Assembly (NCBI RefSeq): GCF_024612015.1
Contig: NZ_CP102512.1
Location: 930,001 to 994,000, forward strand
Origin: Streptomyces sp. CA-210063
GTDB lineage: Bacteria > Actinomycetota > Actinomycetes > Streptomycetales > Streptomycetaceae
DNA length: 64,000 bases
Direction: 5' to 3'
A program made the translations under genes and the position numbers. A model generated the notes under the pieces. The model saw only the letters and a program-made list of their open reading frames with translations, searched no databases and was not told where the DNA came from. Below are positions 17,865 to 27,525 of the stretch, piece after piece (position 1 is the stretch's first letter; every line of letters begins with the position of its first letter).

Positions 17865-18053
17865 GCGCGCGTCCCACAGTGCTGTGATCCGTGTGAACGC
17901 GCAGGTAAACCCTACCCTACGCACCCCTTCCCCGACGCCTCGCCCATCCAGTGGACTCTTCACGGAACCGCGCCCCGCAGGCAGGATCGCCCGCAGCGCG
18001 CGGTTGTCGTCGGGCGGTTGTCGTCGTCGTGATCCGTACGACGCGGCCCGCCG

Positions 18054-21000
18054 TCAGGTGACCGGCGGCTCGATGTCCGCGTCGATGGGCTGCCAGCGGG
18101 TGACCGCCCGGGTCATGGGGTGGTCACCACCGAGTTCCTTGCTTTCTCGGGCGCGGCGCTCCGCCTCGTCGTGGAGTCGGCCGGCCTCCTCGTGCACCTG
18201 CTCGGCCTCATCAGAATCGTCCCGCCGCAGTTCGGCCGCGAGGTTCGAGGCCGCGGCGATGCCGAGGTAGTGGTCGGACCCGAGTACTTCGGTGAGCCCT
18301 TCGTACGCCTCGCGGCCCGCCGCGACGGCCCGTGCGTGGTCGCCGTTCTCGGAACGGTCCGTGGCGTGGTTCAGCATGCAGGTGAGGGTGTAGGGATGGC
18401 GCGGCCCGAGGAGTCGGCGGAAGCGGTCGAGGGTACGGGTCGACAGTTCCAGCGCGGCTTCCGGCTCTCCGGTCAGCCGGAGCAGTACGGCCAGGTTGGT
18501 GCCGCTGGCGAGGGTGAAGACATGGTCCGGCCCGAACCGACGCTCGTAACGGTCCAGGGTCTCCTTGGCGAGTTCGCGGCCACGGACGGACTCGCCCCGG
18601 TCGTACAGGTCCGCGCACAGGTTCGTGGCGATGGCGAGGGTGTCGGGGTGGTCGGGACCCAGCTCTTTCAGGGCCTGTTCGTGGGTCTCGTTGGTCAGCT
18701 TGTACGCCTTCTCGTACTCGCCCAGCCGTCGGTACAGGACCGCGGCACCGAGGGAAGCGCGGAACGTGATCAGGTGGTCGGGACCCAGCGCGCGCCGGCT
18801 GCGCTTCAGCGTGTCCTCGATGAGCTTCAGCGCCTCCCGGAACGCCCCTGCGGCCCGCAGGTCGCGGGCGTAGTTCGTGGCGGAGTTGAGTGTGGCGCGC
18901 TGGTCGGGTCCGGAGATCTCCCGGCGTTGTTCGAGGATCTCCCGGTTGGTGTCACGGGCAGCCTGCCGGTCGCCGGACAGGAACTCGGACACGGCGAGGT
19001 TGTTGGCGGCGGAGAGGGTACGGGAATGGTTGTCACCGAAGACGCGCCGTGTGCGTCGCAGGGTTTCCCGGTCGCTCTGCATGGCCTCGGCGTACCGGCC
19101 GACGGCGCGGAGGTCCGAGCCGAGACTCATGGCCGCGCCCAGGGTGTACGGATGGTCCTCGCCCAGGATCCGGCTGCCCCGTTCGTAGGCGTCGCGGGTC
19201 ACGTCGTACGCCTCCGTCACCCGGCCCTGGTCGCGGAGCGCGTTGCCGAGTTCGGTGCGCAGCCGCAGCACGAGCGCGTCGTCCTGTTCGAAGCGCGGTG
19301 GCACCCAGCTGGCGAGCACCCGCTCGGCGGTCCTGTTGGCCGTGTCGGCGTCGCCGCTGCGCCACAGATAGCGGACGGTGTCGCAGATCCACTGCCGTAC
19401 GGGGAGGTTGTGGCTCTCCTCCGCCCGGGTGGGCCACAGGTGCGGGAGCAGCGTGGCGTAACGCCGCCAGTTGTCGGACTCGTCGGCGTCCTTGGGGTTG
19501 GCCTGGCCGAGTACGGCTTGGGCCCGTTCCCGCATGGCGGTCTGCTCATCGGGGGTGAGCTGGTCCCGGAGCACACGCTGGATCAGGCGGTGCAGGGTGA
19601 GTGTGTCGGTCCGCTGGTCCACCTGGGCCAGTCCGTTGCGGACGATCTCTCCGTAGAGCCGGCTCATCAGCAGCGGGTCGGACAGGCTCGGGTCGTGGCG
19701 TTCGAGCAGTTCGAGGGAGGGCCGGCTGCTGAGCATGTCCCGCGGGATCGGGTCCGGCCCGAAGAACGCGCACAGTTGGAGCAGGGCCGCCGCGGCGGGC
19801 GTACGGGATTTCAGCCGGTCGAGTGACCAGCTTGCCGCTGCCGACGTCGGGTAGTCGGGGGCGGACTGGTTGCGCAGGATGTCGGTCATCTGAGTACGGA
19901 GCATCTCCACATAGGTGTCCACGGGCATCGCCGACTCCTGGAGTGAAGCGGCGGCGAGGCTCACGGCCAGCGGGAAGTCCCCGAGTTCCTCGGCGACCCG
20001 GGCCGCCTCGGTGGGCTCCAGGTCCTGGTTGTAGCGACGCAGCAGCGCGACGCTCTCCTCACGGGTGAAGAGGTCCACCTCGATACGTGCGGCGCGTTCG
20101 GCCCAGGCCGGGTTCCGCGAGGTGATGAGGATGTGGTGACCGGGCCCGCTGACCGGAATCAGACCGTCAAGGTCGGCCGGCTTCTCGGCGTTGTCGTACA
20201 CGAGCAACCAACGCTCGTGGGGGGTGCCGCGACGGAGCTTGTCCAGAACCTCGTTGCATACGGCCGTCAAGTCCTTGCCACCAAGGGGCACACCGAGATG
20301 CCCGGCCAGCGTGTTCAAGTCCTGGCGGATCTGCGTCGGCTCTGCGGCGTTGATCCACCAGACGAGATCGTAGTCCGATTCGAAGCGGTATGCGTATTCG
20401 AGCGCGACCTGCGTCTTGCCCACACCGCCGAGTCCGTACAGTGCCTGGGGCAGGACGGCGGTGGTGCCCGCGAGCAGACTGTCGCGCAGGCGTTCGATGA
20501 GTGTTCGACGGCCGGTGAAGACGGCGTTGCGCTGTGGACGCCCCCCGATGACCTGCGGTTGAGTACCCGGAAGCCGGGCCGCCGCGGCCAGGCCGACGGC
20601 GGCCGGACGCGACCCCGGCTCGACCGAACCGACGCGGTCGACGGTGGTCAGCAGGCGGGCCACGGCCTCCTCGGCGGAGACACCCGCAAGGCTGACCGCC
20701 GAAAGGGGCGCGAACTCCGGCGGGGGCGGTGAGTCATCGACCCGGAGGGGGACGGCCATGCCTATCCGGCCCGACGGGTCCCTGCGGGTGGTCTGCCGCC
20801 AGATCTCCCGGGCCTGCGGCAGAGCCATGTACCGCGGGGAGAGCAGCACCACCATGCGCCCTTCACCCGCGAGAGTGCGCTCCAGCCACGTCGGTGACAC
20901 CGGTGCGGCCGCGAGGTCGTCCGTCTCGATCGGAGCGAGCGTCGCCTCGTAGCCGGCCGCCCGCAGCACGGTGACGGTCCAGTCCGCCCACAACCGGTCG

Positions 21001-22091
21001 GTCGTGGCGTAGCTGACGTAGAAGTCCTTACGGATGACCGGCGAGGTCCGCTCGTACTCCGCGCGCAGCGTCCGGCGGTACGACTCGTCCATGTCGCCCA
21101 GCCGGGTCACGCGGTTGTCCGTGAGCCGGGCGGTGAGCCGTTCGAACGCGGCGAGCAGGGTGCCGTCCTGCCGTCGCTCCCCGACGGTCGCGGGGATCTC
21201 CTCGTACGCGTAGCTGGGTTTGTACGGGATCTCGACGCTGCTCCAGTACTGGTCCTGCTCCTGCGGAGGCACCCAGTCCAGGAAGGGGGCGAACAGACTG
21301 CGGGCCTGGTACCGGCCGGCCTCCAGACGGTCACGGCCCGCGTCCTCGACGCGCATGGGGACGGGGACGATACGGATGTCGCGCTGGGTGTGGGAGATGC
21401 GGCGGATCGAGCGCGCGACGTGGGCGGCGCCGTTGACGCCCTGTCGGCTGAGGGTGAAGCAGTCCACGACGATGTCCGGCATGACCACCGTGCAGATGCT
21501 CGCGGTGTCGCTGAGGCCGGTCCGGCTGTCGATCAGTATGTAGTCGTACCGCGCGGTCATGTCGTCGCGCAGCGCGGTGAGGAAGTCGGCGCCGCCCATG
21601 CGGTAGAACGTGCCCCAGTCGAAGGTGCTGACGGTGACCGCGTAGGTGTCGGGGTCCTGGACGCCGGCGGGCAGCAGGTCCAGTTTTCCGCCCGGTGGCA
21701 GCCGTAGTTCCGTGCCGACGGCGTACCGGTCGACGCGGGCCAGCCGTCGGTGGTCGGGCTCCTCGGGGAGGCCGGCCCCGTTCGGCCGGGGTGGCCCGGC
21801 CGCGCCCGCGCCGTCCACGCCGGAGCCCACACGCGGTACCACCGCGTGGCGGGCGAAGTCACTCACCATCTCTATGACGCCGGCGCTCTCGGTGAGTTCG
21901 GGGTCGGCCAGCAGGGGCTGGAGATAGGTGTGCAGTCCCGGGGCCTCGAGGTCCCAGTCCACGACGAGTACGCGCAGACCGTTGCTCGCGAGTATCCAGG
22001 CGGTGTTGACCAGCGCCATGGTGCGCCCCGTACCGCCCTTGAAGGAGTAGAAGGTGATGATGGTGCCCCGGCTGCGGTCGTCATGGGTCAT
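18054..22091 (-). CDS. fxsT: FxsT-type protein: ParA-like, TIR, NB-ARC, TPR
   Basis: A 1345-aa multidomain protein. Residues 8-330 form a ParA/MinD-like ATPase (YSFKGGTGRTMALVN, later DWDLEAPGLH). A TIR-like domain follows at about 353-470 (KDFYVSYATTDRLWADW). An NB-ARC ATPase has its P-loop (GLGGVGKTQ) near residue 555. From about 860 to the end are repeated TPRs of the kinesin-light-chain type (recurring LGxDHPxTL). This layout matches the FxSxx-COOH system TPR protein. ATG 22091 overlaps the fxsC stop by 11 nt, so the two are translationally coupled. The architecture looks like STAND-type sensors of immunity; that role is inference. Confidence 0.88.
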   Translation of the reverse strand: MTHDDRSRGTIITFYSFKGGTGRTMALVNTAWILASNGLRVLVVDWDLEAPGLHTYLQPLLADPELTESAGVIEMVSDFARHAVVPRVGSGVDGAGAAGPPRPNGAGLPEEPDHRRLARVDRYAVGTELRLPPGGKLDLLPAGVQDPDTYAVTVSTFDWGTFYRMGGADFLTALRDDMTARYDYILIDSRTGLSDTASICTVVMPDIVVDCFTLSRQGVNGAAHVARSIRRISHTQRDIRIVPVPMRVEDAGRDRLEAGRYQARSLFAPFLDWVPPQEQDQYWSSVEIPYKPSYAYEEIPATVGERRQDGTLLAAFERLTARLTDNRVTRLGDMDESYRRTLRAEYERTSPVIRKDFYVSYATTDRLWADWTVTVLRAAGYEATLAPIETDDLAAAPVSPTWLERTLAGEGRMVVLLSPRYMALPQAREIWRQTTRRDPSGRIGMAVPLRVDDSPPPPEFAPLSAVSLAGVSAEEAVARLLTTVDRVGSVEPGSRPAAVGLAAAARLPGTQPQVIGGRPQRNAVFTGRRTLIERLRDSLLAGTTAVLPQALYGLGGVGKTQVALEYAYRFESDYDLVWWINAAEPTQIRQDLNTLAGHLGVPLGGKDLTAVCNEVLDKLRRGTPHERWLLVYDNAEKPADLDGLIPVSGPGHHILITSRNPAWAERAARIEVDLFTREESVALLRRYNQDLEPTEAARVAEELGDFPLAVSLAAASLQESAMPVDTYVEMLRTQMTDILRNQSAPDYPTSAAASWSLDRLKSRTPAAAALLQLCAFFGPDPIPRDMLSSRPSLELLERHDPSLSDPLLMSRLYGEIVRNGLAQVDQRTDTLTLHRLIQRVLRDQLTPDEQTAMRERAQAVLGQANPKDADESDNWRRYATLLPHLWPTRAEESHNLPVRQWICDTVRYLWRSGDADTANRTAERVLASWVPPRFEQDDALVLRLRTELGNALRDQGRVTEAYDVTRDAYERGSRILGEDHPYTLGAAMSLGSDLRAVGRYAEAMQSDRETLRRTRRVFGDNHSRTLSAANNLAVSEFLSGDRQAARDTNREILEQRREISGPDQRATLNSATNYARDLRAAGAFREALKLIEDTLKRSRRALGPDHLITFRASLGAAVLYRRLGEYEKAYKLTNETHEQALKELGPDHPDTLAIATNLCADLYDRGESVRGRELAKETLDRYERRFGPDHVFTLASGTNLAVLLRLTGEPEAALELSTRTLDRFRRLLGPRHPYTLTCMLNHATDRSENGDHARAVAAGREAYEGLTEVLGSDHYLGIAAASNLAAELRRDDSDEAEQVHEEAGRLHDEAERRARESKELGGDHPMTRAVTRWQPIDADIEPPVT

Positions 22092-23418
22092 CTTCCTGCT
22101 CCTTCTCATAGGGCATCTGGTGGGAGGAGGGGCGGGCAGCGATCGGGGGCGCGAGCCCGGTACGGCTGCGCGGGGCGGCCACGGTGCTCAGGACGGGGAG
22201 CGAGGCGGACGTGATCCGGGACATCTCCAGAGAGGTGAGCTTGAGGGTCTCGAGAAAGGAGACGAGGTGGTTCTGCGCCTTCGCGACAACCGCGTGGAGT
22301 GCTCCGTCGAACTGATCCGAACCGATCCCCGACTGCAGTAACGGCAGGGGATCCCCGGTCCCCTTCGCCCAGTTGAACGGAAGGGCTCCCCGGACCGCCT
22401 CCCAGTAGGCCTTGCTCCGGGCTCCGTCACCCGCCTCTTCCGGATCGCACGGAACGATGGCCGCGCTGCCCGGATGGTTGCTCCGGTCGTACGCGCGCAG
22501 GGCACTGCCGAACGGCTCGTCCGCGGCGGCCAGCGCCTCCACCAGGAGGACCGCGACCTGTCCCTGCCCACGAGCCTCGTCCAGAGTGGCGCCCAGCACG
22601 TCCGAGACGATCTCGGTCCGTACCGTGAAACCCCGCTCCTCCAGGAGCAGGCTCGCTCTCCTGGCCAGTGGTTCCGGGCATTCGGCGTGATAGGGGTTCC
22701 AGTCGGTCGGGCTCTCCCCGTGGCACCCCGGGTCCGTCGACCGTTTGTGGGCGTTCGCCGCGGTCCGGGCGGCGACGAGCAGCAGGGCGTGGCTGCCCGG
22801 CTCCGCGCGTTCGGCGGCGGACGGGAAGGGGCCGGCGGATTCCGGCCCGGTCAGGTCCAGGCCGTTGGCGGGCAGTATGCGGAAGTGCTCGGCGGCGACG
22901 AGGATCTGGTGCGCGATGAGGTTCACGATGCGGCGGTACTCCTCGCCGCCCGGGTCCGCGACCAGGATGCGGCGCAGGCCCCAGCGCGCGTAGTTCTCGC
23001 CGAAATCGAGGTTGTCGTACTGGATGTGGGCCGCGCCCGACGGAATGTTCTGCACCGGCTCCCACAGAACGGGGATGAGCGCTTTCGCGTCCACTCCCGT
23101 CACTTGTCTGTGGCTGCGCTGCCGGTCCTCGAACGCCTTCCACTCCCGACCGCAGAAGTCGCTTCTGAAGTAGTCGGGGGTGTACAGGGCCAGCATGGTG
23201 CGGCAGCGCCCGAGGGCGTCGCAGAGGGCCGCGTTCCAGTCCTGCCCCACTTGAATGGACTGTACGTCGAGAAACGGGCGGTCGAAGGGCACGGCATTGC
23301 CCTTGTGTAATCGCCGCAGTTCTTGGCGTAATTCCGCGCACAGGTCGTCGTAAAACCGCTTGACGAGGACCCGGGGTCCGCGCCTGCGCGCATAGCTCAG
23401 GAAGAAGTACGGTTCCAA
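22081..23418 (-). CDS. fxsC: TIR-like protein FxsC
   Basis: About 445 aa. The N-terminal TIR-like domain begins PYFFLSYARRR, then has DRPFLDVQSI and ALYTPDYFRSDFCGREWKAF, typical of the FxsC family. The second half has a further alpha/beta part (ARRASLLLEERGFTV, VAVLLVEALAAADEP). Enzyme activity, for example NAD cleavage, cannot be judged. The start is uncertain: TTG 23418 sits right before PYFF with a G-rich patch upstream, and GTG 23511 is in frame. It overlaps fxsT by 11 nt. A 329-bp gap separates it from fxsB on the same strand. Confidence 0.82.
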   Translation of the reverse strand: MEPYFFLSYARRRGPRVLVKRFYDDLCAELRQELRRLHKGNAVPFDRPFLDVQSIQVGQDWNAALCDALGRCRTMLALYTPDYFRSDFCGREWKAFEDRQRSHRQVTGVDAKALIPVLWEPVQNIPSGAAHIQYDNLDFGENYARWGLRRILVADPGGEEYRRIVNLIAHQILVAAEHFRILPANGLDLTGPESAGPFPSAAERAEPGSHALLLVAARTAANAHKRSTDPGCHGESPTDWNPYHAECPEPLARRASLLLEERGFTVRTEIVSDVLGATLDEARGQGQVAVLLVEALAAADEPFGSALRAYDRSNHPGSAAIVPCDPEEAGDGARSKAYWEAVRGALPFNWAKGTGDPLPLLQSGIGSDQFDGALHAVVAKAQNHLVSFLETLKLTSLEMSRITSASLPVLSTVAAPRSRTGLAPPIAARPSSHQMPYEKEQEDDP

Positions 23419-23747
23419 CGAGCCCCCGACGTGCCGCGTTTGCGGGATGCCTGTCGTGGGGTGGATGGATTCTCGCGCCTTGGAAGGTGGCTGACACCGG
23501 CGGAAGTGCACACGGTTCGGACGTCTCCCACACCTCCTCACCCCCCAACCGGTACCCCACAGCCATAGCCTTGGTTGAGTCGTGCCGAGACAGAGAACGA
23601 TACCCCCTGTCCGGCAGGACAGGCCCCTTTCTGGCAGGGCCCGAATCCATGCTTCCCCCGATCTCCGCGTCCAACTCCCCTTCCGTACGTGCTTGTTCGC
23701 CGTGCGCTGCACGGCCGTTGTCCGTGCGCCCTGGGTCGCACTCCGGC
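23419..23747. other. gap between fxsB and fxsC
   Basis: The fxsC frame stays open upstream to 23712, but the translation (for example PNRVHFRRCQPPSKARES) is not protein-like. The gap may hold an internal promoter for fxsC-fxsT; I see no obvious terminator. Confidence 0.4.
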
Positions 23748-24998
23748 TCAGGAGAGAGCTGACGGATGTTCCGTCCCGGGTTCCGACGGTGTTCCCGTGA
23801 GATGTGCCATCGCCCGGTGGATCCGGTGACGGACGTGGTCGATGAAGGCGGCGAGGTCGAAGCAGTAGACCGACGGGGTGGCGAATCCGGTGGTGGGGTG
23901 ATGACGGTGCGCGTAGAGCCCGCCTCCGCAGACCGCGGCCAGCGCGCAGTCACGGCAGACCGGGCCTAGGCCGGGGAGGCCGGCCTGTCTCCCGCGTATG
24001 GTCTCCGTCGCGAGCGCGTCGGAGAAGGAGTTCCGGAGGACGTCGAGGCCGGTCTCGGGAGCCCCCTCCGCGACGACCTTCAGTGAGTCGGAGTGCTGCA
24101 TCGTCCCGTCGGTCTCGACGACCACGAGATCCACCGGCGCGAGCCCCAGCCCCTCGGTGTTCACGGCCCCGCCGAGCACCCCGGACATGACCTCCTCGAA
24201 CATCCGGACCCGGGTCTCCTTGCGCGGCGCGTCGAACCACCGGTCGAAGGCCGCGCCGAGCCAGTGTGCGTACGGTGTCGGCTCGTCCGGCGGCACGACG
24301 ACCGGTGGTCGCGCCGGGGGAACCTCGCGGTGCTCGAGGCCGGGCGGCGGATGTCGCCAAGTGCCGTGCGGCAGGAGGAAATCGACGCGGGGTGCGTCGA
24401 AGTCCAGCAGTGCCTCGTAGGTCTCGACAGGGTCGTTGGCGAGTTCCACGGTGCACAACAGCCCCACGAACAGCTCTCGGTGACGGGGGCTGTTCAGCAG
24501 GCGCAGCGCCGCGGCGACACGCGCGTGGCTGGGGCGGCCGTTCGCGAACCGCCGGTGCCGGTCGTGCGCCGCCGGGGAACCGTCGACGCTGACCGCCACG
24601 CCGACCCGATGCCGGCGCAGCAGCACGAGGAAGTCCTCGTCGAGGAGAGTGCCGTTCGTCTGCATCGAACAACGCACCTCCACCACGGGGGCGAGGCGCT
24701 CGGTGATGACGGTGAGCAGCTCCCCGAGGTACGCCTTGCCGACAAGCAGGGGTTCTCCCCCGTGAAGGATGATCCGCACCATGGGGAGCCGGTGCTCACG
24801 GGCGTGTTCGGCGATCCGGTCCACGGCCTGCCGCACGGTGTCGAGGGACATCGCTCGGGGCCGTCTGCGCCAGCTCTGGTCGGCGGCGAAGTACACATAG
24901 CAGTAGTCACAGGACAGGTTGCACAAACTGTGTAATTTCAGGAGGAACTGCCGGAAGGGAACCGTGGGTAAGCCCCCGGATCCGGTCTCCGCCGTCAT
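23748..24998 (-). CDS. fxsB: FxsB radical SAM/SPASM cyclophane-forming enzyme
   Basis: A 416-aa radical S-adenosylmethionine enzyme. The cluster motif CNLSCDYCY has Cys26, Cys30 and Cys33 binding the 4Fe-4S centre; IILHGGEPLL follows as the glycine-rich SAM loop. A C-terminal SPASM-type Cys cluster (CRDCALAAVCGGGLYAHR) binds further iron-sulfur centres. FxsB enzymes modify precursors that end in FxSxx, and radical SAM enzymes of this group are reported to form three-residue cyclophanes. ATG 24998 shares one base with the fxsA stop (TGATG), so expression is coupled to the precursor. It lacks the long C-terminal extension seen in some FxsB fusions. Confidence 0.92.
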   Translation of the reverse strand: MTAETGSGGLPTVPFRQFLLKLHSLCNLSCDYCYVYFAADQSWRRRPRAMSLDTVRQAVDRIAEHAREHRLPMVRIILHGGEPLLVGKAYLGELLTVITERLAPVVEVRCSMQTNGTLLDEDFLVLLRRHRVGVAVSVDGSPAAHDRHRRFANGRPSHARVAAALRLLNSPRHRELFVGLLCTVELANDPVETYEALLDFDAPRVDFLLPHGTWRHPPPGLEHREVPPARPPVVVPPDEPTPYAHWLGAAFDRWFDAPRKETRVRMFEEVMSGVLGGAVNTEGLGLAPVDLVVVETDGTMQHSDSLKVVAEGAPETGLDVLRNSFSDALATETIRGRQAGLPGLGPVCRDCALAAVCGGGLYAHRHHPTTGFATPSVYCFDLAAFIDHVRHRIHRAMAHLTGTPSEPGTEHPSALS

Positions 24999-25180
24999 CA
25001 CAGCGCACTCTCGAAGACGACGTCGGTCGTCCTCGACGCGCCGTCTCGTTCCTCCAGGTGGCGTCGCACGGCGTGACCGAACACCGTGTCCCTCCCTGCC
25101 ACCGCCTCCAGCAGACCGGCCGTCACCTCGGAGATGTCGACCAGTCGTGTGCTGTTGTGGCTGTTCTGAGGCGCGTCCAT
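24998..25180 (-). CDS. fxsA: FxsA precursor peptide, FxSxx-COOH type
   Basis: A 60-aa peptide ending FESAL, which fits the FxSxx-COOH signature exactly (Phe, any, Ser, any, any, stop). The N-terminal leader is helical (TRLVDISEVTAGLLEAVAGR) and precedes a basic linker (HAVRRHLEERDGASR). ATG 25180 has GGGAGG 9 nt upstream; a longer in-frame ORF from 25318 lacks protein-like sequence. The product is expected to be modified by FxsB at the terminal Phe-x-Ser. Whether it is cleaved and exported is unknown; no protease or transporter gene is adjacent. Confidence 0.9.
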   Translation of the reverse strand: MDAPQNSHNSTRLVDISEVTAGLLEAVAGRDTVFGHAVRRHLEERDGASRTTDVVFESAL

Positions 25181-25477
25181 GCCTTGCTGCCTCCCTGAGA
25201 GCCGATGGGTGCGTAGGAAGCCGCCCCCGCCCGGATACATTCCCTGTCCATGCTCTGTCAGTGCTCTTCGCACGTCCACAAGACATTTGGCGTCGGACGG
25301 CCCTCCACACACCGGCAACGGCAGGCTCTCTCCCCTTCCTTATTTGCCACCGTGGCCGAATTGACGTACATGACCGCCGTGTTTTCGGCTGCGGATGACA
25401 ACGAATGGCGTACTCATCCGGAAAGCGGAATGCGGCCACCCCCGGTGTGAGCGGATATCGCGCGGATCCTGTGCCCT

Positions 25478-26389
25478 CTACTCGGGCGGCGTGGGCGTGT
25501 CATGTGTGCGGTACATCGCCTGGACGTCCAGCTCCAGCTGGATCGTCGGGCCGACCACCGCGATGCCGCGGGCGAGCATGGAGCGCCAGTTGAGGGTGTA
25601 GTCCTCGCGGTGGAGTTCGGCCTTGGCGAGGGCGGCGCAGCGGAGTTCCTCGCCGTAGCCGCCGTTGACGGTGCCGAGGTAGGTGGTGTCGAGGGAGACC
25701 GAGCGGCTGACGCCGTGCATGGTGAGGCTGCCCTGGAGGGTCCATTTGCTGCCGCCGCGGTAGGCGAAGCGGGTGCTGGTGAAGTCGATGTACGGGAAGC
25801 GTTCGACGTCGAGGAAGTCGGCGGAACGCAGGTGTGTGTCACGGGTGTTGTTGCCCGTGGTGATGCTCGACGCGTCGATCCGCACCTGGACGCGGGAGCG
25901 GGACATGTCCTGCTCGATGCGGAGTCCGCCCTCGAACCGTTCGAAACGGCCGTGCACATGGGCCATCCCGACATGCTTGGCGATGAAGCGGATCGCGGTG
26001 TGCGGCGGGTCGAAGAGCCAGGTTCCGGGGGCCGGGAGTTCGAGCGCCCGGGCCGACTGGAGCCACACACGCTCGGGGGAGACACCGGCGTCCGCGACGA
26101 TCTCGATCGTCTCGCGGTGTGGTTCCAGCCCCTCGGCCATGATCAGCATGCTGTAGGTGCCCGGTGGCAGCACGGCCATGAAGAAGCCGTACGGGTCGGT
26201 GGTGCCACGTGCGGCGAGGCGGTAGCTGCCCAGTTCCGTCACCGTCACATCGGCCGCGCCCATGGGCTGGTTCACGGGGTCCAGTACCTCACGGAGGACG
26301 ACACCAGCGCCGTGCGGGACCGGGAACGTGGCGCCCGCGGCGCCTCCGGGGGCGTTCCTGAATCGCCGCCGGAGCAGTCCGAGGGGCAT
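25478..26389 (-). CDS. YceI-family protein with N-terminal Cna-like domain
   Basis: A 303-aa protein. Residues about 30-110 look like a carboxypeptidase-regulatory or Cna-type beta sandwich (YGFFMAVLPPGTYSMLIMAE). Residues about 120-300 are a YceI lipocalin-like barrel (WLFDPPHTAIRFIAKHVGMA, SADFLDVERFPYIDFTST, LTMHGVSRSV). YceI barrels bind polyisoprenoid or similar lipids. There is no signal peptide, so it is probably cytoplasmic. ATG 26389 has AAAGG 8 nt upstream; GTG 26398 is too close to it. It sits just downstream of the hydroxyquinol genes on the same strand and may be co-transcribed. Confidence 0.85.
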   Translation of the reverse strand: MPLGLLRRRFRNAPGGAAGATFPVPHGAGVVLREVLDPVNQPMGAADVTVTELGSYRLAARGTTDPYGFFMAVLPPGTYSMLIMAEGLEPHRETIEIVADAGVSPERVWLQSARALELPAPGTWLFDPPHTAIRFIAKHVGMAHVHGRFERFEGGLRIEQDMSRSRVQVRIDASSITTGNNTRDTHLRSADFLDVERFPYIDFTSTRFAYRGGSKWTLQGSLTMHGVSRSVSLDTTYLGTVNGGYGEELRCAALAKAELHREDYTLNWRSMLARGIAVVGPTIQLELDVQAMYRTHDTPTPPE

Positions 26390-26457
26390 GGTGTTCACCT
26401 TTCACTCTCGTCGTTCGGTTCTCGCCGTCAGCCGGTCAGCCGGGGTCGGTCAGTCGG

Positions 26458-27525
26458 TCAGGACCACACCGGGGGCCGGTCGCCCTCGTATGCCGCCCTC
26501 AGGACCTCCAGGGCGTCCGCCGTGGTGATCTGCCGTGGGTTGGGGTACGCCTGCCCCGTCACCTCGGCCGCCGCCACGGCCAAGTCGGCTTCCCCGAGGC
26601 CGAGTTCGGCCAGGGAGCGGGGGGCGCCGAGGCGGCCGGAGAGGTCCCACAGGGCCTGTGGGGCGTCGTCGGTGGCCAGGGCTCGACCGAGGGCCCTCAG
26701 GGCGTCGGGGGCGGCGGGCGCGTTGTAGGCGAGGGCGTACGGCAGGACGACCGTGTGGGTCTCGGCGTGCGGAAGGCCGAAGGTGCCGCCGAGGACGTGG
26801 CACAGCTTGTGGTGCAGACCCATGGTGGTGGCGCCGAGCGCAGCACCGCAGAGCCAGGCGCCGTAGAGGGCACGGCCGCGCGCCTCAAGGTCCTCGGGAT
26901 CGGCCGCCACTCCGGGGAGGGCGCCCGTCATGGCCCGGGCGCCCTCCTCCGCCATCAGCGACACCAGCGGCGAGGCGTCCGGCGCGTACAGGGCCTCGGC
27001 GGCGTGTGCGACCGCGTTGATGCCGCTGGTCACGGAGAGGCTCACCGGAAGGGAGAGGGTGAGTTCGGGGTCGTAGACGACACTGCGCGGCAGGACCGAG
27101 GGGGCGCGGCCGGTGCGCTTGACGCCGTGTTCGGTCAGGCCCCAGACCGGGGTCATCTCGGAGCCGGAGTACGTCGACGGTACGGCGATCAATGGCAGTT
27201 CGGTGCGGAGCGCGATCGCCTTGCCCAGTCCGATCGCCGAGCCGCCGCCGACCGCCACGCACCCGTCCGCGCCCGCGGCCCGCGCCACCCGCACCGCCTG
27301 GTCCGCGACCTCGACCGGCACGTGCTGGCGAGCCTCGGCGAACAGTCCGGCGCACGCGTCGCCGAGCGAAGCCACGACGGCTCTGGCGGTCTCGCCGCCC
27401 CTCGGACCGCACACCACCAACAGCCGCCGCAGTCCCAGGCGTTCGGCCTCTCCCGCCACCGCGGTCACCGACGCGCCGGGCCGCATGACGACCCGCATGG
27501 GCTGGGCCTCGTACACGAACTCCAT
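26458..27525 (-). CDS. maleylacetate reductase
   Basis: A 355-aa iron-containing alcohol dehydrogenase-like enzyme. It has the nucleotide-binding GGGSAIGLGKA loop, the VPSTYSGSEMTPVWG motif typical of maleylacetate reductases, and His residues near GLHHKLCHVLGG and LPHAETH. It reduces maleylacetate to 3-oxoadipate, the last step of the hydroxyquinol branch before central beta-ketoadipate metabolism. The ATG overlaps the stop of the dioxygenase (TGATG), so the genes are coupled. Confidence 0.9.
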   Translation of the reverse strand: MEFVYEAQPMRVVMRPGASVTAVAGEAERLGLRRLLVVCGPRGGETARAVVASLGDACAGLFAEARQHVPVEVADQAVRVARAAGADGCVAVGGGSAIGLGKAIALRTELPLIAVPSTYSGSEMTPVWGLTEHGVKRTGRAPSVLPRSVVYDPELTLSLPVSLSVTSGINAVAHAAEALYAPDASPLVSLMAEEGARAMTGALPGVAADPEDLEARGRALYGAWLCGAALGATTMGLHHKLCHVLGGTFGLPHAETHTVVLPYALAYNAPAAPDALRALGRALATDDAPQALWDLSGRLGAPRSLAELGLGEADLAVAAAEVTGQAYPNPRQITTADALEVLRAAYEGDRPPVWS

